Shown: one piece after another, positions 15,623 through 24,430 of the stretch
Position numbering within the stretch: the stretch's first letter is position 1
How the letters are laid out: each line of letters begins with the position of its first letter
NCBI GenBank assembly: GCA_029552065.1
Contig: JAKPEG010000155.1
Span: 1 to 41,610, forward strand
Length of the DNA stretch: 41,610 nt
Direction: 5' to 3'
DNA from: Actinomycetes bacterium
Lineage (GTDB): Bacteria; Actinomycetota; Actinomycetes; Actinomycetales; Dermatophilaceae
Made by a program: the position numbers and the translations under genes
Notes under the pieces: model-generated
Told to the model about the DNA's origin: nothing
The model's input: only the letters and a program-made list of their open reading frames with translations
Database searches by the model: none

Positions 15623-15919
15623 GCGGACCGAACCCTCCCACCGCACTGGGCGAATCGGGCATTCTCACCCCCGAACGTGGACAATTCGCCGCGCCCGTGG
15701 GGCGACCTTAAAAACTTGGTAAGGAAACCCTCGGAGTGGCCCAACCACCTCGTCGGACCCCCCATGATTGTCATCAGACGTCGTCGACACCTCTCCCCCC
15801 AGGCGCCGGCCCGTCAAGTCGAAAATAGGTGGATGGGCCCTCGGCACTCCCGCATCCCGAGGAAGCTCTCGCGCTGGCAACGGCGCTCACTGACCTGATC
15901 AGTGCCCTGTTTGCGACGC

Positions 15920-15961
15920 GTGGTTGTGGGGTCACGGCTTCGGCCGTGGCCCCACAACCAC
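15920..15961. terminator. 19-bp stem with UUCG tetraloop
   Basis: The arms 15920-15938 (GTGGTTGTGGGGTCACGGC) and 15943-15961 are complementary over 19 positions with one G-U type pair, closing on TTCG. There is no T-run after it. It may be a terminator for transcripts from either side, or the 3' end of a small RNA; it lies about 300 nt after the B12-binding gene. Confidence 0.55.
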
Positions 15962-15991
15962 AGCACCTCCCCTCCTGCCCACCGCGGTCTT

Positions 15992-16017
15992 CCGGTCTGG
16001 TCCTCCGGTCTGGTCCT
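15992..16017 (+). repeat. 13-bp tandem duplication
   Basis: CCGGTCTGGTCCT occurs twice head to tail (15992-16004 and 16005-16017), just upstream of the DUF3048 gene promoter. Confidence 0.85.
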
Positions 16018-16057
16018 CCCCAATCTCGTGGTCCCGATCACGTCGCCGCCCGCGGGC

Positions 16058-16063
16058 TAGGGT
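16058..16063 (+). promoter_or_regulatory. Leaderless -10 box for the DUF3048 gene
   Basis: TAGGGT, 6-nt gap, ATG at 16070. Confidence 0.5.
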
Positions 16064-16069
16064 CGAGGT

Positions 16070-17170
16070 ATGCCGCAGCCCCCCACCGCCACCGACTGCT
16101 CGGCCCCCTCGGGCGCCCCCTCGGTGGCCCGTCGCGGATCCCCGGGCCGCGCGCGGCGCGGTCTGCGTGCGCTCGCGGCGCTCGTGCTGCCGACGGCGCT
16201 GTCGTTCGGTGCGTGCAGCTCGGCCCCTGCGCCGGCCCCTGCGCCCACGACCACAGTGACCTCGAGCACGCCCTCGGCCTCGCCGACTGCCTCGACCGCC
16301 GACGCACCGGCCACGCCGGCGCTCACCCCGCTCGGCGGTGGTCCGGTGCTCGCGGTGAAGATCGACAACACAGGCCCCGCGCGGCCCCGGATCGGGCTTG
16401 ACTCGGCCGCAGTCGTCTACGTCGAACCGGTGGAGGCCGGCCTCACCCGGCTGCTCGCCGTCTTCACGACGATGCCCGCCGAGGTCGGACCTGTGCGCAG
16501 CGCCCGGGAATCCGACGTCGACCTGCTCGGCAACTACGGGCGGGTCGCCTTCGCCTTCTCCGGCGGCTCCGCGATCACTCTCGCCGCCGTCGCCAAGGGG
16601 CAACAGGTCAACCTCTCCTTCGACGCCAACCCGGCGGGCTACCGGCGTGATCGCTCGCGTCCCTCGCCCTACAACGTCATCGGGTCGCCGACCCAGTTGC
16701 TCGCCCGTGCCGGCGGCAGTGTCCCTCCGGGCGACGTGGGCCTGCGCTTCGGACCGGCGCCGGCCGGGGGTGCCTCGGGGACAAGCGTGAGCACGGCATA
16801 CTCCGCCGCCTCGGTGGGCCTCACCTGGGACGCGGGCACCCAGCGCTACCTCGTGACGACCGACGGCCGCTCCGAGACGACTGCGGCCGGCGTGCGCGTG
16901 GGGGCGGCCTCGGTGATCGTCCAGACCGTCCGCACCCACCTGTCGGCCAACCAGGACGTCAACGGGGCGCACACCCCCGTCGTCGAAGTCGTCGGCTCGG
17001 GGCCGGTCACCCTCCTGCGGGACGGCCGGTCCTGGACCGGCACGTGGTCGCGCTCCGCGCGCTCCGCGCCGACCACGTTCACGAGCGCCTCCGGTGAGCA
17101 GCTCGCCCTCGCCACCGGCCCGGTCTGGGTGCTTCTCGTGCCGGCCGGCCAGGGGGTCACCGTCCGCTGA
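16070..17170 (+). CDS. DUF3048 (YerB-type) lipoprotein
   Basis: A 366-residue exported protein. A basic Arg-rich N-terminus (residues 20-35) is followed by a hydrophobic segment ending in a lipobox-like LSFGACSS, so lipid attachment at that Cys is likely. A Pro/Ala/Thr/Ser linker leads to the DUF3048 domain, recognised by AVKIDNTGPARPRIGLDSAAVVYVEPVEAGLTRLLAVF and EVGPVRSARESDVDLLGNYG, with a C-terminal DUF3048 part (VQTVRTHLSANQDVNGAHTPVVEVVGSG). The family includes Bacillus YerB; its function is unknown, but the location is the outer face of the membrane. It is a leaderless single gene upstream of sucC. Confidence 0.88.
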   Translation: MPQPPTATDCSAPSGAPSVARRGSPGRARRGLRALAALVLPTALSFGACSSAPAPAPAPTTTVTSSTPSASPTASTADAPATPALTPLGGGPVLAVKIDNTGPARPRIGLDSAAVVYVEPVEAGLTRLLAVFTTMPAEVGPVRSARESDVDLLGNYGRVAFAFSGGSAITLAAVAKGQQVNLSFDANPAGYRRDRSRPSPYNVIGSPTQLLARAGGSVPPGDVGLRFGPAPAGGASGTSVSTAYSAASVGLTWDAGTQRYLVTTDGRSETTAAGVRVGAASVIVQTVRTHLSANQDVNGAHTPVVEVVGSGPVTLLRDGRSWTGTWSRSARSAPTTFTSASGEQLALATGPVWVLLVPAGQGVTVR

Positions 17171-17234
17171 CCGGGCGCTGGTGAGATTGGTCTCGCGGGG
17201 CTCCCGGGGGGCAGGTGGGGTCCGAGCGGTGCAC

Positions 17235-17240
17235 TAGATT
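17235..17240 (+). promoter_or_regulatory. Probable -10 box upstream of sucC
   Basis: TAGATT about 80 nt before the sucC GTG. It is 5 nt upstream of an ATG that opens a 34-codon frame overlapping sucC. Confidence 0.4.
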
Positions 17241-17245
17241 CCGAG

Positions 17246-17350
17246 ATGCCGCGGACGTCGAGGTCGGCGGCGATCGCCGTTTGCACCGGTCACCTCACTT
17301 CGACGACGAGGACGGACGCCCGTGGATCTGTACGAGTACCAGGCACGTGA
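17246..17350 (+). CDS. Possible 34-codon leaderless upstream ORF overlapping sucC
   Basis: An ATG 5 nt after TAGATT opens a 34-residue basic peptide frame (begins [15 protein letters not shown], ends VRVPGT) that runs into sucC in another frame and stops at 17350. If translated it would interfere with or couple to sucC initiation at 17322. There is no homology evidence; it is listed as a candidate only. Confidence 0.2.
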   Translation: MPRTSRSAAIAVCTGHLTSTTRTDARGSVRVPGT

Positions 17351-18524
17351 CATGTTCGAGGCGCACGGTGTGCCCGTGCTGGCCGGGGAGGTGGCCGAGA
17401 CGCCCGAACAGGCCCGCGCCGCCGCCGAGCGGATCGGACCCAAGAGCGGGGGCGTCGTCGTCGTCAAGGCGCAGGTGAAGACCGGCGGACGCGGCAAGGC
17501 CGGGGGCGTCAAGGTGGCCAGATCCCCCGAGGAGGCGCAGGCCCTGGCCGCGCAGATCCTCGGCATGGACATCAAGGGCCACACCGTCAAGCGGGTGATG
17601 ATCGCCCAGGGTGCCCAGATCGCGCAGGAGTATTACTTCAGCCTCCTGCTCGACCGGGCCAACCGCTCCTACCTCGCGATGTGCAGCGTCGAGGGGGGCA
17701 TGGACATCGAGACCCTCGCCGTCGAGCACCCCGACAAGCTCGCCCGGGTGCAGGTCGACCCGCTCGTCGGCCTCGATCCGGCCATGGCCGCGCAGATCGT
17801 CTCCGAAGCGGGCTTTCCCGAGGCCGACGCCGCCGCCGTCGCCGACGTGCTCGTCAAGCTCGGCGACGTCTACGTGGGCGAGGACGCCACCCTCGTCGAG
17901 GTCAACCCGCTCGTGAAGACGGCCGACGGGAGCATCATCGCCCTCGACGGGAAGGTCACCCTCGACAACAACGCCGCCTTCCGCCACGCCGACCACGAGG
18001 CGCTCGTCGACCACTCGGCCACCGACCCGCTGGAGATCATGGCGACCGACCTCAATCTCAACTACGTGAAGCTCGACGGCAACATCGGGATCATCGGCAA
18101 CGGTGCCGGCCTCGTGATGTCCACCCTCGATGTCGTCGCCTATGCCGGCGAGGAGTTCACCGCCAAGGACGGCACACATCCGCGCCCGGCCAACTTCCTC
18201 GACATCGGCGGCGGCGCCGACGCCTCCGTCATGGCCAACGGCCTCGACGTGATCTTCGAGGACGCCCAGGTGAAGGCGGTCTTCGTCAACGTCTTCGGCG
18301 GCATCACCGCGTGCGACCAGGTGGCCGACGGCATCGTCAAGGCCTACGAGATCCTCGCCGGCCACGGCAAGCAGCCCAAGCCGCTCGTCGTGCGGCTCGA
18401 CGGCAACAACGCCGAGAAGGGGCGCGCCATCCTCGACGGCGCCGCGCTGCCGCAGCTCGAGCGCGTCGACACCATGGACGGCGCGGCCCGCCGCGTCGCC
18501 GAACTCGCTTCGTTGGCCGACTGA
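17322..18524 (+). CDS. sucC: Succinyl-CoA synthetase (ADP-forming) beta subunit
   Basis: A 400-residue ATP-grasp subunit that, with SucD, interconverts succinyl-CoA and succinate with nucleotide phosphorylation in the TCA cycle. The N-terminal [19 protein letters not shown] and nucleotide-binding [16 protein letters not shown] are canonical. The metal/nucleotide site [11 protein letters not shown] and the C-terminal NFLDIGGGA and [16 protein letters not shown] are intact. Translation starts at GTG 17322 behind a GAGGACGG stretch. sucD follows after 40 nt. Length is slightly above the E. coli subunit, as usual in actinobacteria. Confidence 0.97.
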   Translation: MDLYEYQARDMFEAHGVPVLAGEVAETPEQARAAAERIGPKSGGVVVVKAQVKTGGRGKAGGVKVARSPEEAQALAAQILGMDIKGHTVKRVMIAQGAQIAQEYYFSLLLDRANRSYLAMCSVEGGMDIETLAVEHPDKLARVQVDPLVGLDPAMAAQIVSEAGFPEADAAAVADVLVKLGDVYVGEDATLVEVNPLVKTADGSIIALDGKVTLDNNAAFRHADHEALVDHSATDPLEIMATDLNLNYVKLDGNIGIIGNGAGLVMSTLDVVAYAGEEFTAKDGTHPRPANFLDIGGGADASVMANGLDVIFEDAQVKAVFVNVFGGITACDQVADGIVKAYEILAGHGKQPKPLVVRLDGNNAEKGRAILDGAALPQLERVDTMDGAARRVAELASLAD

Positions 18525-18564
18525 CCCGGACGCAGGACCGAGAGGACAAAGGACACTCACGACA

Positions 18565-19458
18565 ATGGCGATCTTCCTCAACCGCGACTCCAAGGTCATC
18601 GTCCAGGGCATGACCGGGTCGGAGGGCATGAAGCACACGACCCGGATGCTCGCCTCGGGCACCGCGATAGTCGGTGGCGTCAACCCGCGCAAGGCCGGCA
18701 CGACGGTCGACTTCCCCGGCGGCGTCACCGTCCCCGTCTTCGGCACGGTCGCCGAGGCGATGGCAGCCACCGGGGCGAACGTCTCGGTGATCTTCGTGCC
18801 GGCTCCGTTCACCAAGGCGGCGGTCGTCGAGGCCGTCGACGCGGCGATCCCGCTCTGCGTCGTCATCACCGAGGGCGTGGCCGTCAAGGACACCGCCGAG
18901 TTCTTCGCCTACGCCCAGCAGGCCGGCACGACCCGGCTCATCGGCCCCAACTGCCCGGGGCTCATCTCGCCCGGGCAGTCAAACGCCGGCATCATCCCCG
19001 CCGACATCTCCGGCCCCGGCCGGATCGGCCTGGTGTCCAAGTCGGGCACGCTCACCTACCAGATGATGTTCGAGCTGCGCGATTTCGGCTTCTCCACCGG
19101 CGTGGGGATCGGCGGCGACCCGATCATCGGCACCACCCACATCGACTGCCTCCAGGCCTTCCAGGACGACCCCGACACGGATGCGATCGTGATGATCGGC
19201 GAGATCGGCGGCGACGCGGAGGAGCGCGCGGCGGCATACATCAAGGAGCACGTGACCAAGCCGGTCGTCGGCTATGTCGCGGGATTCACCGCCCCCGAGG
19301 GCAAGACGATGGGTCACGCCGGCGCGATCGTCACGGGCTCCTCGGGCACCGCAGAGGCCAAGAAGATCGCCCTCGAGGCGGCCGGGGTCAAGGTCGGCAA
19401 GACCCCCTCGGAGACCGCCGCGCTCATGCGCGAGATCATGCAGGGCCTGGCGAGGTAG
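18565..19458 (+). CDS. sucD: Succinyl-CoA synthetase (ADP-forming) alpha subunit
   Basis: A 297-residue CoA-binding subunit. Conserved segments are [56 protein letters not shown] and the active-site region [22 protein letters not shown], whose His is phosphorylated during catalysis. It pairs with SucC. A ribosome-binding site (AAAGGAC) lies about 12 nt before the ATG. Transcription probably ends at the strong hairpin at 19479-19509. Confidence 0.97.
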   Translation: MAIFLNRDSKVIVQGMTGSEGMKHTTRMLASGTAIVGGVNPRKAGTTVDFPGGVTVPVFGTVAEAMAATGANVSVIFVPAPFTKAAVVEAVDAAIPLCVVITEGVAVKDTAEFFAYAQQAGTTRLIGPNCPGLISPGQSNAGIIPADISGPGRIGLVSKSGTLTYQMMFELRDFGFSTGVGIGGDPIIGTTHIDCLQAFQDDPDTDAIVMIGEIGGDAEERAAAYIKEHVTKPVVGYVAGFTAPEGKTMGHAGAIVTGSSGTAEAKKIALEAAGVKVGKTPSETAALMREIMQGLAR

Positions 19459-19478
19459 GCCGTTCGCAGACCTCCGAC

Positions 19479-19509
19479 GAGGGCGCGCCGGGTCGACCGG
19501 CGCGCCCTC
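19479..19509 (+). terminator. Hairpin terminator after sucCD
   Basis: A perfect 13-bp stem, GAGGGCGCGCCGG (19479-19491) with its complement at 19497-19509, has a 5-nt loop and lies 21 nt beyond the sucD stop. There is no T-run, as is common in high-GC actinobacteria. Confidence 0.7.
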
Positions 19510-19545
19510 CGCCGTTGTGCCGGGTGCCTCGGGGACCATGGACGG

Positions 19546-20787
19546 GTGAGTCTGCTCGAGCGCGCCCGCGCCACCGCCACGACCGTCCGGGGCGCCGTGG
19601 GGTCGCCGCGGCGCGCCCTCGTCGAAGGGTGGCGACCGGCCTCCTTCGACTGGCCGTGGGCCGCGCCGGAGCAGCGCTGGCGTGGACTGCTCGCCGGAGC
19701 GGTCCCGGTCGGGCTCGGCCTGCTCGCGTGCATGCTCGTCGTCGTCCCGCTCTGGGCCATCACCGGCTCGGGCGCCTCGTGGGCGCACGCGGTCGGGGTC
19801 GCCGCCGCTTGTTGGTTGCTCGTCTCCGGCGGCGGCTTCGGGGCCGACGGGGTGAGCGTGTCGCTGGTCCCCGTCCTCGGGTGGGCCGGCGCTGTGTGGC
19901 TCGTCGCGCATTCGCTGCGCCGGGCCGCAGCCCTCGCCGACCGCCCCACCCTCGGGCTGGCCCCCCTTGCCCTCGGCGGATATGCCGCCGCGCAGGTCGT
20001 GGTCGCGTTGCTCGCCCTCGCCGGGCCGGCTCGCCCGACGCTCGGTGGCCTCGTCACCAGCCTCGGGGTGCCGGTGACCGCTCTGCTCCTCGACCAGGCG
20101 CGCGACCCGGACGAGTGGGTCGCCGAACGCCTCCCGACCTGGCTCACGCGAGCCGGCCGGCCGGCGCTCTGGGGGCTGGCCGGGTTGGGGAGCGCGGCCC
20201 TCCTGCTCGTCCTCGTCCAACTCGTCGGCCGCTGGTCGACCGTCTCGGGTCTCTACGCCGCGCTGGGCACCGGGATGCTCGCCTCCCTCGTGCTCACGCT
20301 GCTCCAACTGCTCTTCCTGCCCGACCTGCTCGTGTGGGCGCTCGCCGTGCTCTGCGGCCCCGGCTTCCAGGTGAGCGCCGGCGGCACCGTGAGCCTCGGC
20401 GGCGCCCAGCCGGGACTGCTCCCGATGATCCCGGCCCTCGGGCTCCTCCCGCCCGACGGCACCAACCCGGGGTGGGCCTGGCTCGGCCTGCTCGTCCCGG
20501 TCGCCGTCGGGGTCGGTGTCGGACGCCAGGCCACTGCTGCCTGGTCCCGGCTGGCCGACTGGCGGTCGCGCGCGGCCACGACCGGTGCGGCCGTCGGGCT
20601 CGTCGCGGTCGCCGTGCTCGTGCTCGCCGCCCTGTCGTCGGGCTCGGCGGGCGAGGCCCGTCTCGCCCACGTCGGAGTTCAGCCCCTCGCGGTCGCGGCC
20701 GCCCTCCTCGGCGAGCTCGCGCTCGGTGCCGCCCTGTGGCTCGGCTGGGACACCTTGCGCCGCCGCCGCATCGATGTGGTCGACTAG
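19546..20787 (+). CDS. DUF6350 (PerM-like) multispanning membrane protein
   Basis: A 413-residue protein with roughly nine to ten hydrophobic segments separated by short loops. It begins with a cytoplasmic SLLERARATATTVRGAVGSPRRALVEGW and ends with a short charged tail (RRRRIDVVD). Position and character match DUF6350, the family of mycobacterial PerM (Rv0955), a membrane protein needed for cell division under stress. In mycobacteria it lies between sucCD and purN as I recall. Here the sucCD side is kept but purN is displaced by 10 kb. The GTG start follows the sucD terminator by 36 nt; no clear promoter was found. Confidence 0.8.
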   Translation: MSLLERARATATTVRGAVGSPRRALVEGWRPASFDWPWAAPEQRWRGLLAGAVPVGLGLLACMLVVVPLWAITGSGASWAHAVGVAAACWLLVSGGGFGADGVSVSLVPVLGWAGAVWLVAHSLRRAAALADRPTLGLAPLALGGYAAAQVVVALLALAGPARPTLGGLVTSLGVPVTALLLDQARDPDEWVAERLPTWLTRAGRPALWGLAGLGSAALLLVLVQLVGRWSTVSGLYAALGTGMLASLVLTLLQLLFLPDLLVWALAVLCGPGFQVSAGGTVSLGGAQPGLLPMIPALGLLPPDGTNPGWAWLGLLVPVAVGVGVGRQATAAWSRLADWRSRAATTGAAVGLVAVAVLVLAALSSGSAGEARLAHVGVQPLAVAAALLGELALGAALWLGWDTLRRRRIDVVD

Positions 20788-20838
20788 GCACCGACACCCC
20801 GTCAGCCCACGCCCACCCCGGAAGGTCGCGACACCGGC

Positions 20839-21987
20839 ATGTCCGAGCCCACCGCCCCACCCGCACCGGAATTCATCCCGGCGGCCAGGCCCCTCGTGGG
20901 CGAGCAGGAGCGGGCGGCCGTCGACCGGGTGCTGCGCTCCGGGATGCTCGCCCAGGGCCCCGAGGTGGCCGCCTTCGAGACCGAGTTCGCCGAAGCGCTC
21001 GTCGGCGGTCGACGCTGCGTCGCGGTCAACTCGGGCACCTCGGGCCTGCACCTGGGCCTGCTCGCGGCCGGGATCGGTCCGGGCGACGAGGTCGTGGTGC
21101 CCTCGTTCACCTTCGCGGCGACGGCCAACTCGGTCGCGCTCACCGGCGCGCGGCCGGTCTTCGCCGACATCGACCCGGTGACCTTTTGTCTCGACCCCGC
21201 AGCCGTGCAGGCCAGTCTCACCGAGCGGACGGCGGCCATCATGCCCGTCCACCTCTACGGGCATCCCGCCGACCTCGACGGCCTCGGCGCGCTCGCGAGC
21301 CGACACGGCATACGCCTGTTCGAGGACGCCGCCCAGGCGCACGGGGCGAGCTGGCGGGGGGCGCCGGTCGGCTCGTTCGGCGAGATCGCGATGTTCAGCC
21401 TCTATCCGACGAAGAACATGACCTCGGGCGAGGGTGGCATGGTCGCCTGCGCGACCGAGGAGATCGCCCGAACGGTGCGCCTGCTGCGCAACCAGGGGAT
21501 GGAACGGCAGTACGCGAACGAGGTCGTGGGCTTCAACGCCCGGATGACCGACATCCACGCGGCGATCGGTCGGGTCCAACTCGGCCGGCTCGCCGAATGG
21601 ACCCGCCGGCGGCAGGACAACGCGGCATACCTCACCGCCGGGCTCGCAGGCCTCGCGGGCGTGCGCGTGCCGGTCGTGGCGACGGAGGCGACCCATGTGT
21701 GGCACCAGTACACGATCCGGGTCGAGGTCGGTGTCGGCGGTGGCGCGCAGCGCGATCGGATGGTCGCGGCCCTGCGGGAGGAACACGGGGTCGGGACGGG
21801 GGTCTACTACCCGATCCCCAACCATCGGTTGCCCTCGCTCGCCCCGTTCGCGCCGGGCCTGGAGCTACCCGAGACCGAGCGGGCCGCCGCCGAGGTCATC
21901 TCGCTGCCGGTGCACCCCTCGCTCACCCCGGCCCAGCTCGAGCGGATCGTCACGGGCGTCGTCGCGGTGGCGACCGCGGGGGGCTGA
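20839..21987 (+). CDS. DegT/DnrJ/EryC1 PLP-dependent sugar aminotransferase (1)
   Basis: A 382-residue nucleotide-sugar aminotransferase. The PLP lysine is Lys192 in YPTKNMTSGEGG. The upstream FEDAAQAHGA supplies the pyridine-contacting Asp, and VNSGTSGLHLGLLAAGIGPGDEVVVPSFTFAATANSV is the family's N-terminal signature. It likely converts a keto-sugar nucleotide to an amino sugar. The closest described types are the 3-amination enzymes WbpE/GnnB and the 4-amination PglE group; the sequence alone does not decide. It opens a block of five codirectional genes and is followed by a glycosyltransferase after only 4 nt. The ATG is 51 nt downstream of the DUF6350 stop. Confidence 0.92.
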   Translation: MSEPTAPPAPEFIPAARPLVGEQERAAVDRVLRSGMLAQGPEVAAFETEFAEALVGGRRCVAVNSGTSGLHLGLLAAGIGPGDEVVVPSFTFAATANSVALTGARPVFADIDPVTFCLDPAAVQASLTERTAAIMPVHLYGHPADLDGLGALASRHGIRLFEDAAQAHGASWRGAPVGSFGEIAMFSLYPTKNMTSGEGGMVACATEEIARTVRLLRNQGMERQYANEVVGFNARMTDIHAAIGRVQLGRLAEWTRRRQDNAAYLTAGLAGLAGVRVPVVATEATHVWHQYTIRVEVGVGGGAQRDRMVAALREEHGVGTGVYYPIPNHRLPSLAPFAPGLELPETERAAAEVISLPVHPSLTPAQLERIVTGVVAVATAGG

Positions 21988-21991
21988 GCGG

Positions 21992-23215
21992 GTGCGGATC
22001 GCGGTCGTCAACAACTTCTACCCGCCCCGGGTCGGGGGGTCCTCGCACCTGTCCGACGCGCTCGCCCGCGGGTATGCCGCCCGCGGCCACGATGTCCTCG
22101 TCGTCACCGCTGCGTTCGCGGACGCCCCGGCGGTGCAGGAGCGCGACGGCCTGCGGATCGAACGGCTCCCGGCGGTCATGCTGCCCGAGACCCGGCTCGC
22201 GGTCTCCTTCGACCTCTCCTTCGCGAGCCGGCCCTCGCTGCGGGGTCGGCTCGAACGGCTCCTCGGTGGCTTCCGCCCCGACGTCCTGCACCAGCACGGT
22301 CAGTTCATGGACCTCACGTGGGCCACGGCGGCATACGCGCGACGCCACGGCGTGCCTGCCTTGCTCTCGGTGCACACGCGGTTGGAGAACCCGGCCGCGA
22401 GCTACCGGCACGCCTTCCGCGGGCTGGACGCCACTGTGGTCGCGCCGCGGCTGCGCCGCTACCGGCCGCGGATCGTCGTCATGGACGCGCACATGCGCGA
22501 CTACATCACCACCCGGTATGCCGGTGGCTTCCGTGATCTCGTGGCCATCCCCGTCGGGGTGGATCCCTCGTGGGTGCGCGGCGGTGACCCGGCCCGGGGG
22601 CGCGAGTTGCTCGGCGTCGGCGACGCGCCGGTGATCCTCTCGGTCGGTCACGTGATCCCGCTGCGTGACCGGGTGGGGCTCGTCGAGGCGCTGCCCGCCG
22701 TGCTCGCCCGGTATCCGCGGGCCCGGCTCGTCGTCGCGGGGAAGGTTTACTACGACCTGTTCCTCCGGCGGGCCGAGCAGCTCGGGGTCGGCCACGCGGT
22801 GCGCACGCTCGGCGCCGTGCCCAAGGACGCGATCCCGCACCTGCTCGCGGCGGCCGACCTCGAGGCCCACGAGCAGGGCGACGGCCTGGGGACCGCGACC
22901 CTCGAGGCAATGGCGGCGGGGGTGCCGGTGGTCGGCTGGGGACGGCTGGACAACTTCCCGGGCATCTCCCTCGTCGACGGGCGCGACGTCTTCCTCACCC
23001 ACCGCGACGACGTCGCGGGCCTCGCCGAGCGGCTCGTGCGGGTGCTCGACGACCCCGGCGCCGCTCGGCTCGTGGGAGAGCGCGGCCGCGCCCTCGTCGA
23101 CGCACACTTCACCCTCGACCGGGTGCTCGATAGCCACGAGGAGACCCTCGCCGAGCTCGTCGCGGCCGGTCCGCCCGCGCTGCGGTGGCGGCCCTGGCAC
23201 GGCACTCCTGCTTGA
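21992..23215 (+). CDS. GT4-family glycosyltransferase
   Basis: A 407-residue GT-B glycosyltransferase. The N-terminal domain begins VRIAVVNNFYPPRVGGSSHLSDALARGYAARGHDV, typical of GT4 retaining enzymes, and includes DVLHQHGQF. The C-terminal nucleotide-binding domain includes VILSVGHVIPLRDRVGLVEALP and the donor-binding DGLGTATLEAMAAGVPVVGW, corresponding to the EX7E region. It probably transfers the sugar made by the neighbouring enzymes to a lipid or glycan acceptor at the inner membrane face. GTG 21992 lies 4 nt after the preceding stop codon; the long open frame upstream is only the other frame of the aminotransferase gene. Confidence 0.9.
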   Translation: MRIAVVNNFYPPRVGGSSHLSDALARGYAARGHDVLVVTAAFADAPAVQERDGLRIERLPAVMLPETRLAVSFDLSFASRPSLRGRLERLLGGFRPDVLHQHGQFMDLTWATAAYARRHGVPALLSVHTRLENPAASYRHAFRGLDATVVAPRLRRYRPRIVVMDAHMRDYITTRYAGGFRDLVAIPVGVDPSWVRGGDPARGRELLGVGDAPVILSVGHVIPLRDRVGLVEALPAVLARYPRARLVVAGKVYYDLFLRRAEQLGVGHAVRTLGAVPKDAIPHLLAAADLEAHEQGDGLGTATLEAMAAGVPVVGWGRLDNFPGISLVDGRDVFLTHRDDVAGLAERLVRVLDDPGAARLVGERGRALVDAHFTLDRVLDSHEETLAELVAAGPPALRWRPWHGTPA

Positions 23216-23251
23216 TAGCCTTCGGCCGCGACCTTCCAAGGAGACCCGCCC

Positions 23252-24430
23252 ATGCCCGCCCCCCGCACCGTGCCACTCGGCCAGCCGACGGTGGGCGACC
23301 CCGAACTTGCCGCCGTCGCCGAGGTCTTCGCCTCCGGCTGGCTCTCCGGGGCCGGACCGACCTGCCAGGTCTTCGAGCGGGAGTTCGCCGAGGCCGTCGG
23401 GGTGACCCACGCGCTTGCCACGTCCAACTGCGGGACCGCCTTGCACCTCGCCCTCGCGGTGCTCGGTACCGGCCCGGGCGACGAGGTGATCGTCGGGGAC
23501 TACACCTTCCCCGCGACGGGTCACGCGGTCGTGTGGACCGGGGCTCGGCCGGTGTTCGCCGACATCCGCCCGGACATCTGGTCCGCGGACCCGGCTGCCG
23601 TCGAGGCGCTCGTCGGCCCGCGCACCGTCGGCATCCTCGCGGTCGACGTCTTCGGCCAGCCGGCCGACTACGACGAATTGCGGGCGATCGCCGACCGGCA
23701 CGGGCTGTGGCTCGTCGAGGACGCCGCCTGCGCGGCGGGGGCGGCATACCGCGGTCGTCCGGCCGGCTCGCTCGGCGACCTGGCCGCCTTCAGCTTCCAC
23801 GGCCGCAAGGGGATCACCGCCGGAGAGGGTGGGGCGCTCGTCGGCGACCGTGCCGACCTGCTCGACCACGCGCGGACCCTGCACACCTACGGCATCACCC
23901 CGGCGGTCGCCCGCGAAGGCGCGGCGACGCTGCCGGTGCCCAGCTTCGCCGAGGCGGGGTGGAACTACCGGCTCTCCGACGTGCAGGCCGGCATCATGCG
24001 GGCGCAACTACGCCGGCTGCCCGACCTGCTCGCCGCGCGGTCCCGTGCGGCGGCCGCGTATGCCGCGGGGCTGGGTGACCTCGATTCGCTCACGCTGCCG
24101 GTGGCCCTGCCCGACCGGACCCACCCGTGGCAGTCCTACGTCGTCACGCTCGACCCCTCCCTGGACCGGGGGGCTGTGGCAATCGCCCTGCGGGACAACG
24201 GCGTCGGCTGCAACTTCGGCACCTATGCGAGCCATGTGCAGCCGGTCTACGGCGGGGCGGACCCGCAGACCCCCGGTCGGCACTGTCCCGTCTCGGCCGA
24301 CCTGTTCACCCGTCACCTCGCCATCCCCATGCACGCCAACCTCGACGACGACGACCTCGAACACGTCGTGACGACCCTGCGCTCCGTGCTCGGGTCGGCC
24401 GCCGTGCGCACCGAAAGGGATCCCCGATGA
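23252..24430 (+). CDS. DegT/DnrJ/EryC1 PLP-dependent sugar aminotransferase (2)
   Basis: A 392-residue second aminotransferase of the same fold, clearly divergent from the first. The PLP lysine is Lys186 in FHGRKGITAGEGG. LVEDAACAAGAAYRGRPAGSLGDLAAFSFHG precedes it, and TSNCGTALHLALAVLGTGPGDEV is the N-terminal signature. Two enzymes of this class imply either a diamino sugar or two different amino sugars. A GGAGA ribosome-binding site lies 7-8 nt before the ATG. The last four bases (ATGA) overlap the start of the epimerase gene. Confidence 0.92.
   Translation: MPAPRTVPLGQPTVGDPELAAVAEVFASGWLSGAGPTCQVFEREFAEAVGVTHALATSNCGTALHLALAVLGTGPGDEVIVGDYTFPATGHAVVWTGARPVFADIRPDIWSADPAAVEALVGPRTVGILAVDVFGQPADYDELRAIADRHGLWLVEDAACAAGAAYRGRPAGSLGDLAAFSFHGRKGITAGEGGALVGDRADLLDHARTLHTYGITPAVAREGAATLPVPSFAEAGWNYRLSDVQAGIMRAQLRRLPDLLAARSRAAAAYAAGLGDLDSLTLPVALPDRTHPWQSYVVTLDPSLDRGAVAIALRDNGVGCNFGTYASHVQPVYGGADPQTPGRHCPVSADLFTRHLAIPMHANLDDDDLEHVVTTLRSVLGSAAVRTERDPR

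Larger units (their letters stand above)
15623..16057. other. Gene-free stretch with repeats and hairpins
   Basis: No convincing coding sequence is found. The stretch has a locally AT-richer patch (CCTTAAAAACTTGGTAAGG, with CCTTA/TAAGG ends, around 15709), two runs of six C (about 15757 and 15795), a very stable hairpin (15920-15961) and a 13-bp tandem repeat. Short open frames exist on both strands but lack a promoter-start arrangement like the neighbouring genes. A non-coding RNA ending at the hairpin is possible. Confidence 0.4.

Noticed and set aside
15677-15898. Short plus-strand frame of 73 codons, and another from 15829
   Set aside because: Neither has a leaderless box or ribosome-binding site, and the second runs through the large hairpin and the DUF3048 promoter.
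15623-15960. Firm call of a 6C small RNA
   Set aside because: Two C6 runs are present, but I could not draw the two expected stems with the C runs in their loops, and the gene neighbours do not match those I associate with 6C. It is kept only as a possible RNA.
18979-21825. Open frame of 948 codons on the minus strand across sucD, DUF6350 and the first aminotransferase
   Set aside because: Antisense to three recognised genes and of low-complexity Arg/Pro/Gly composition.
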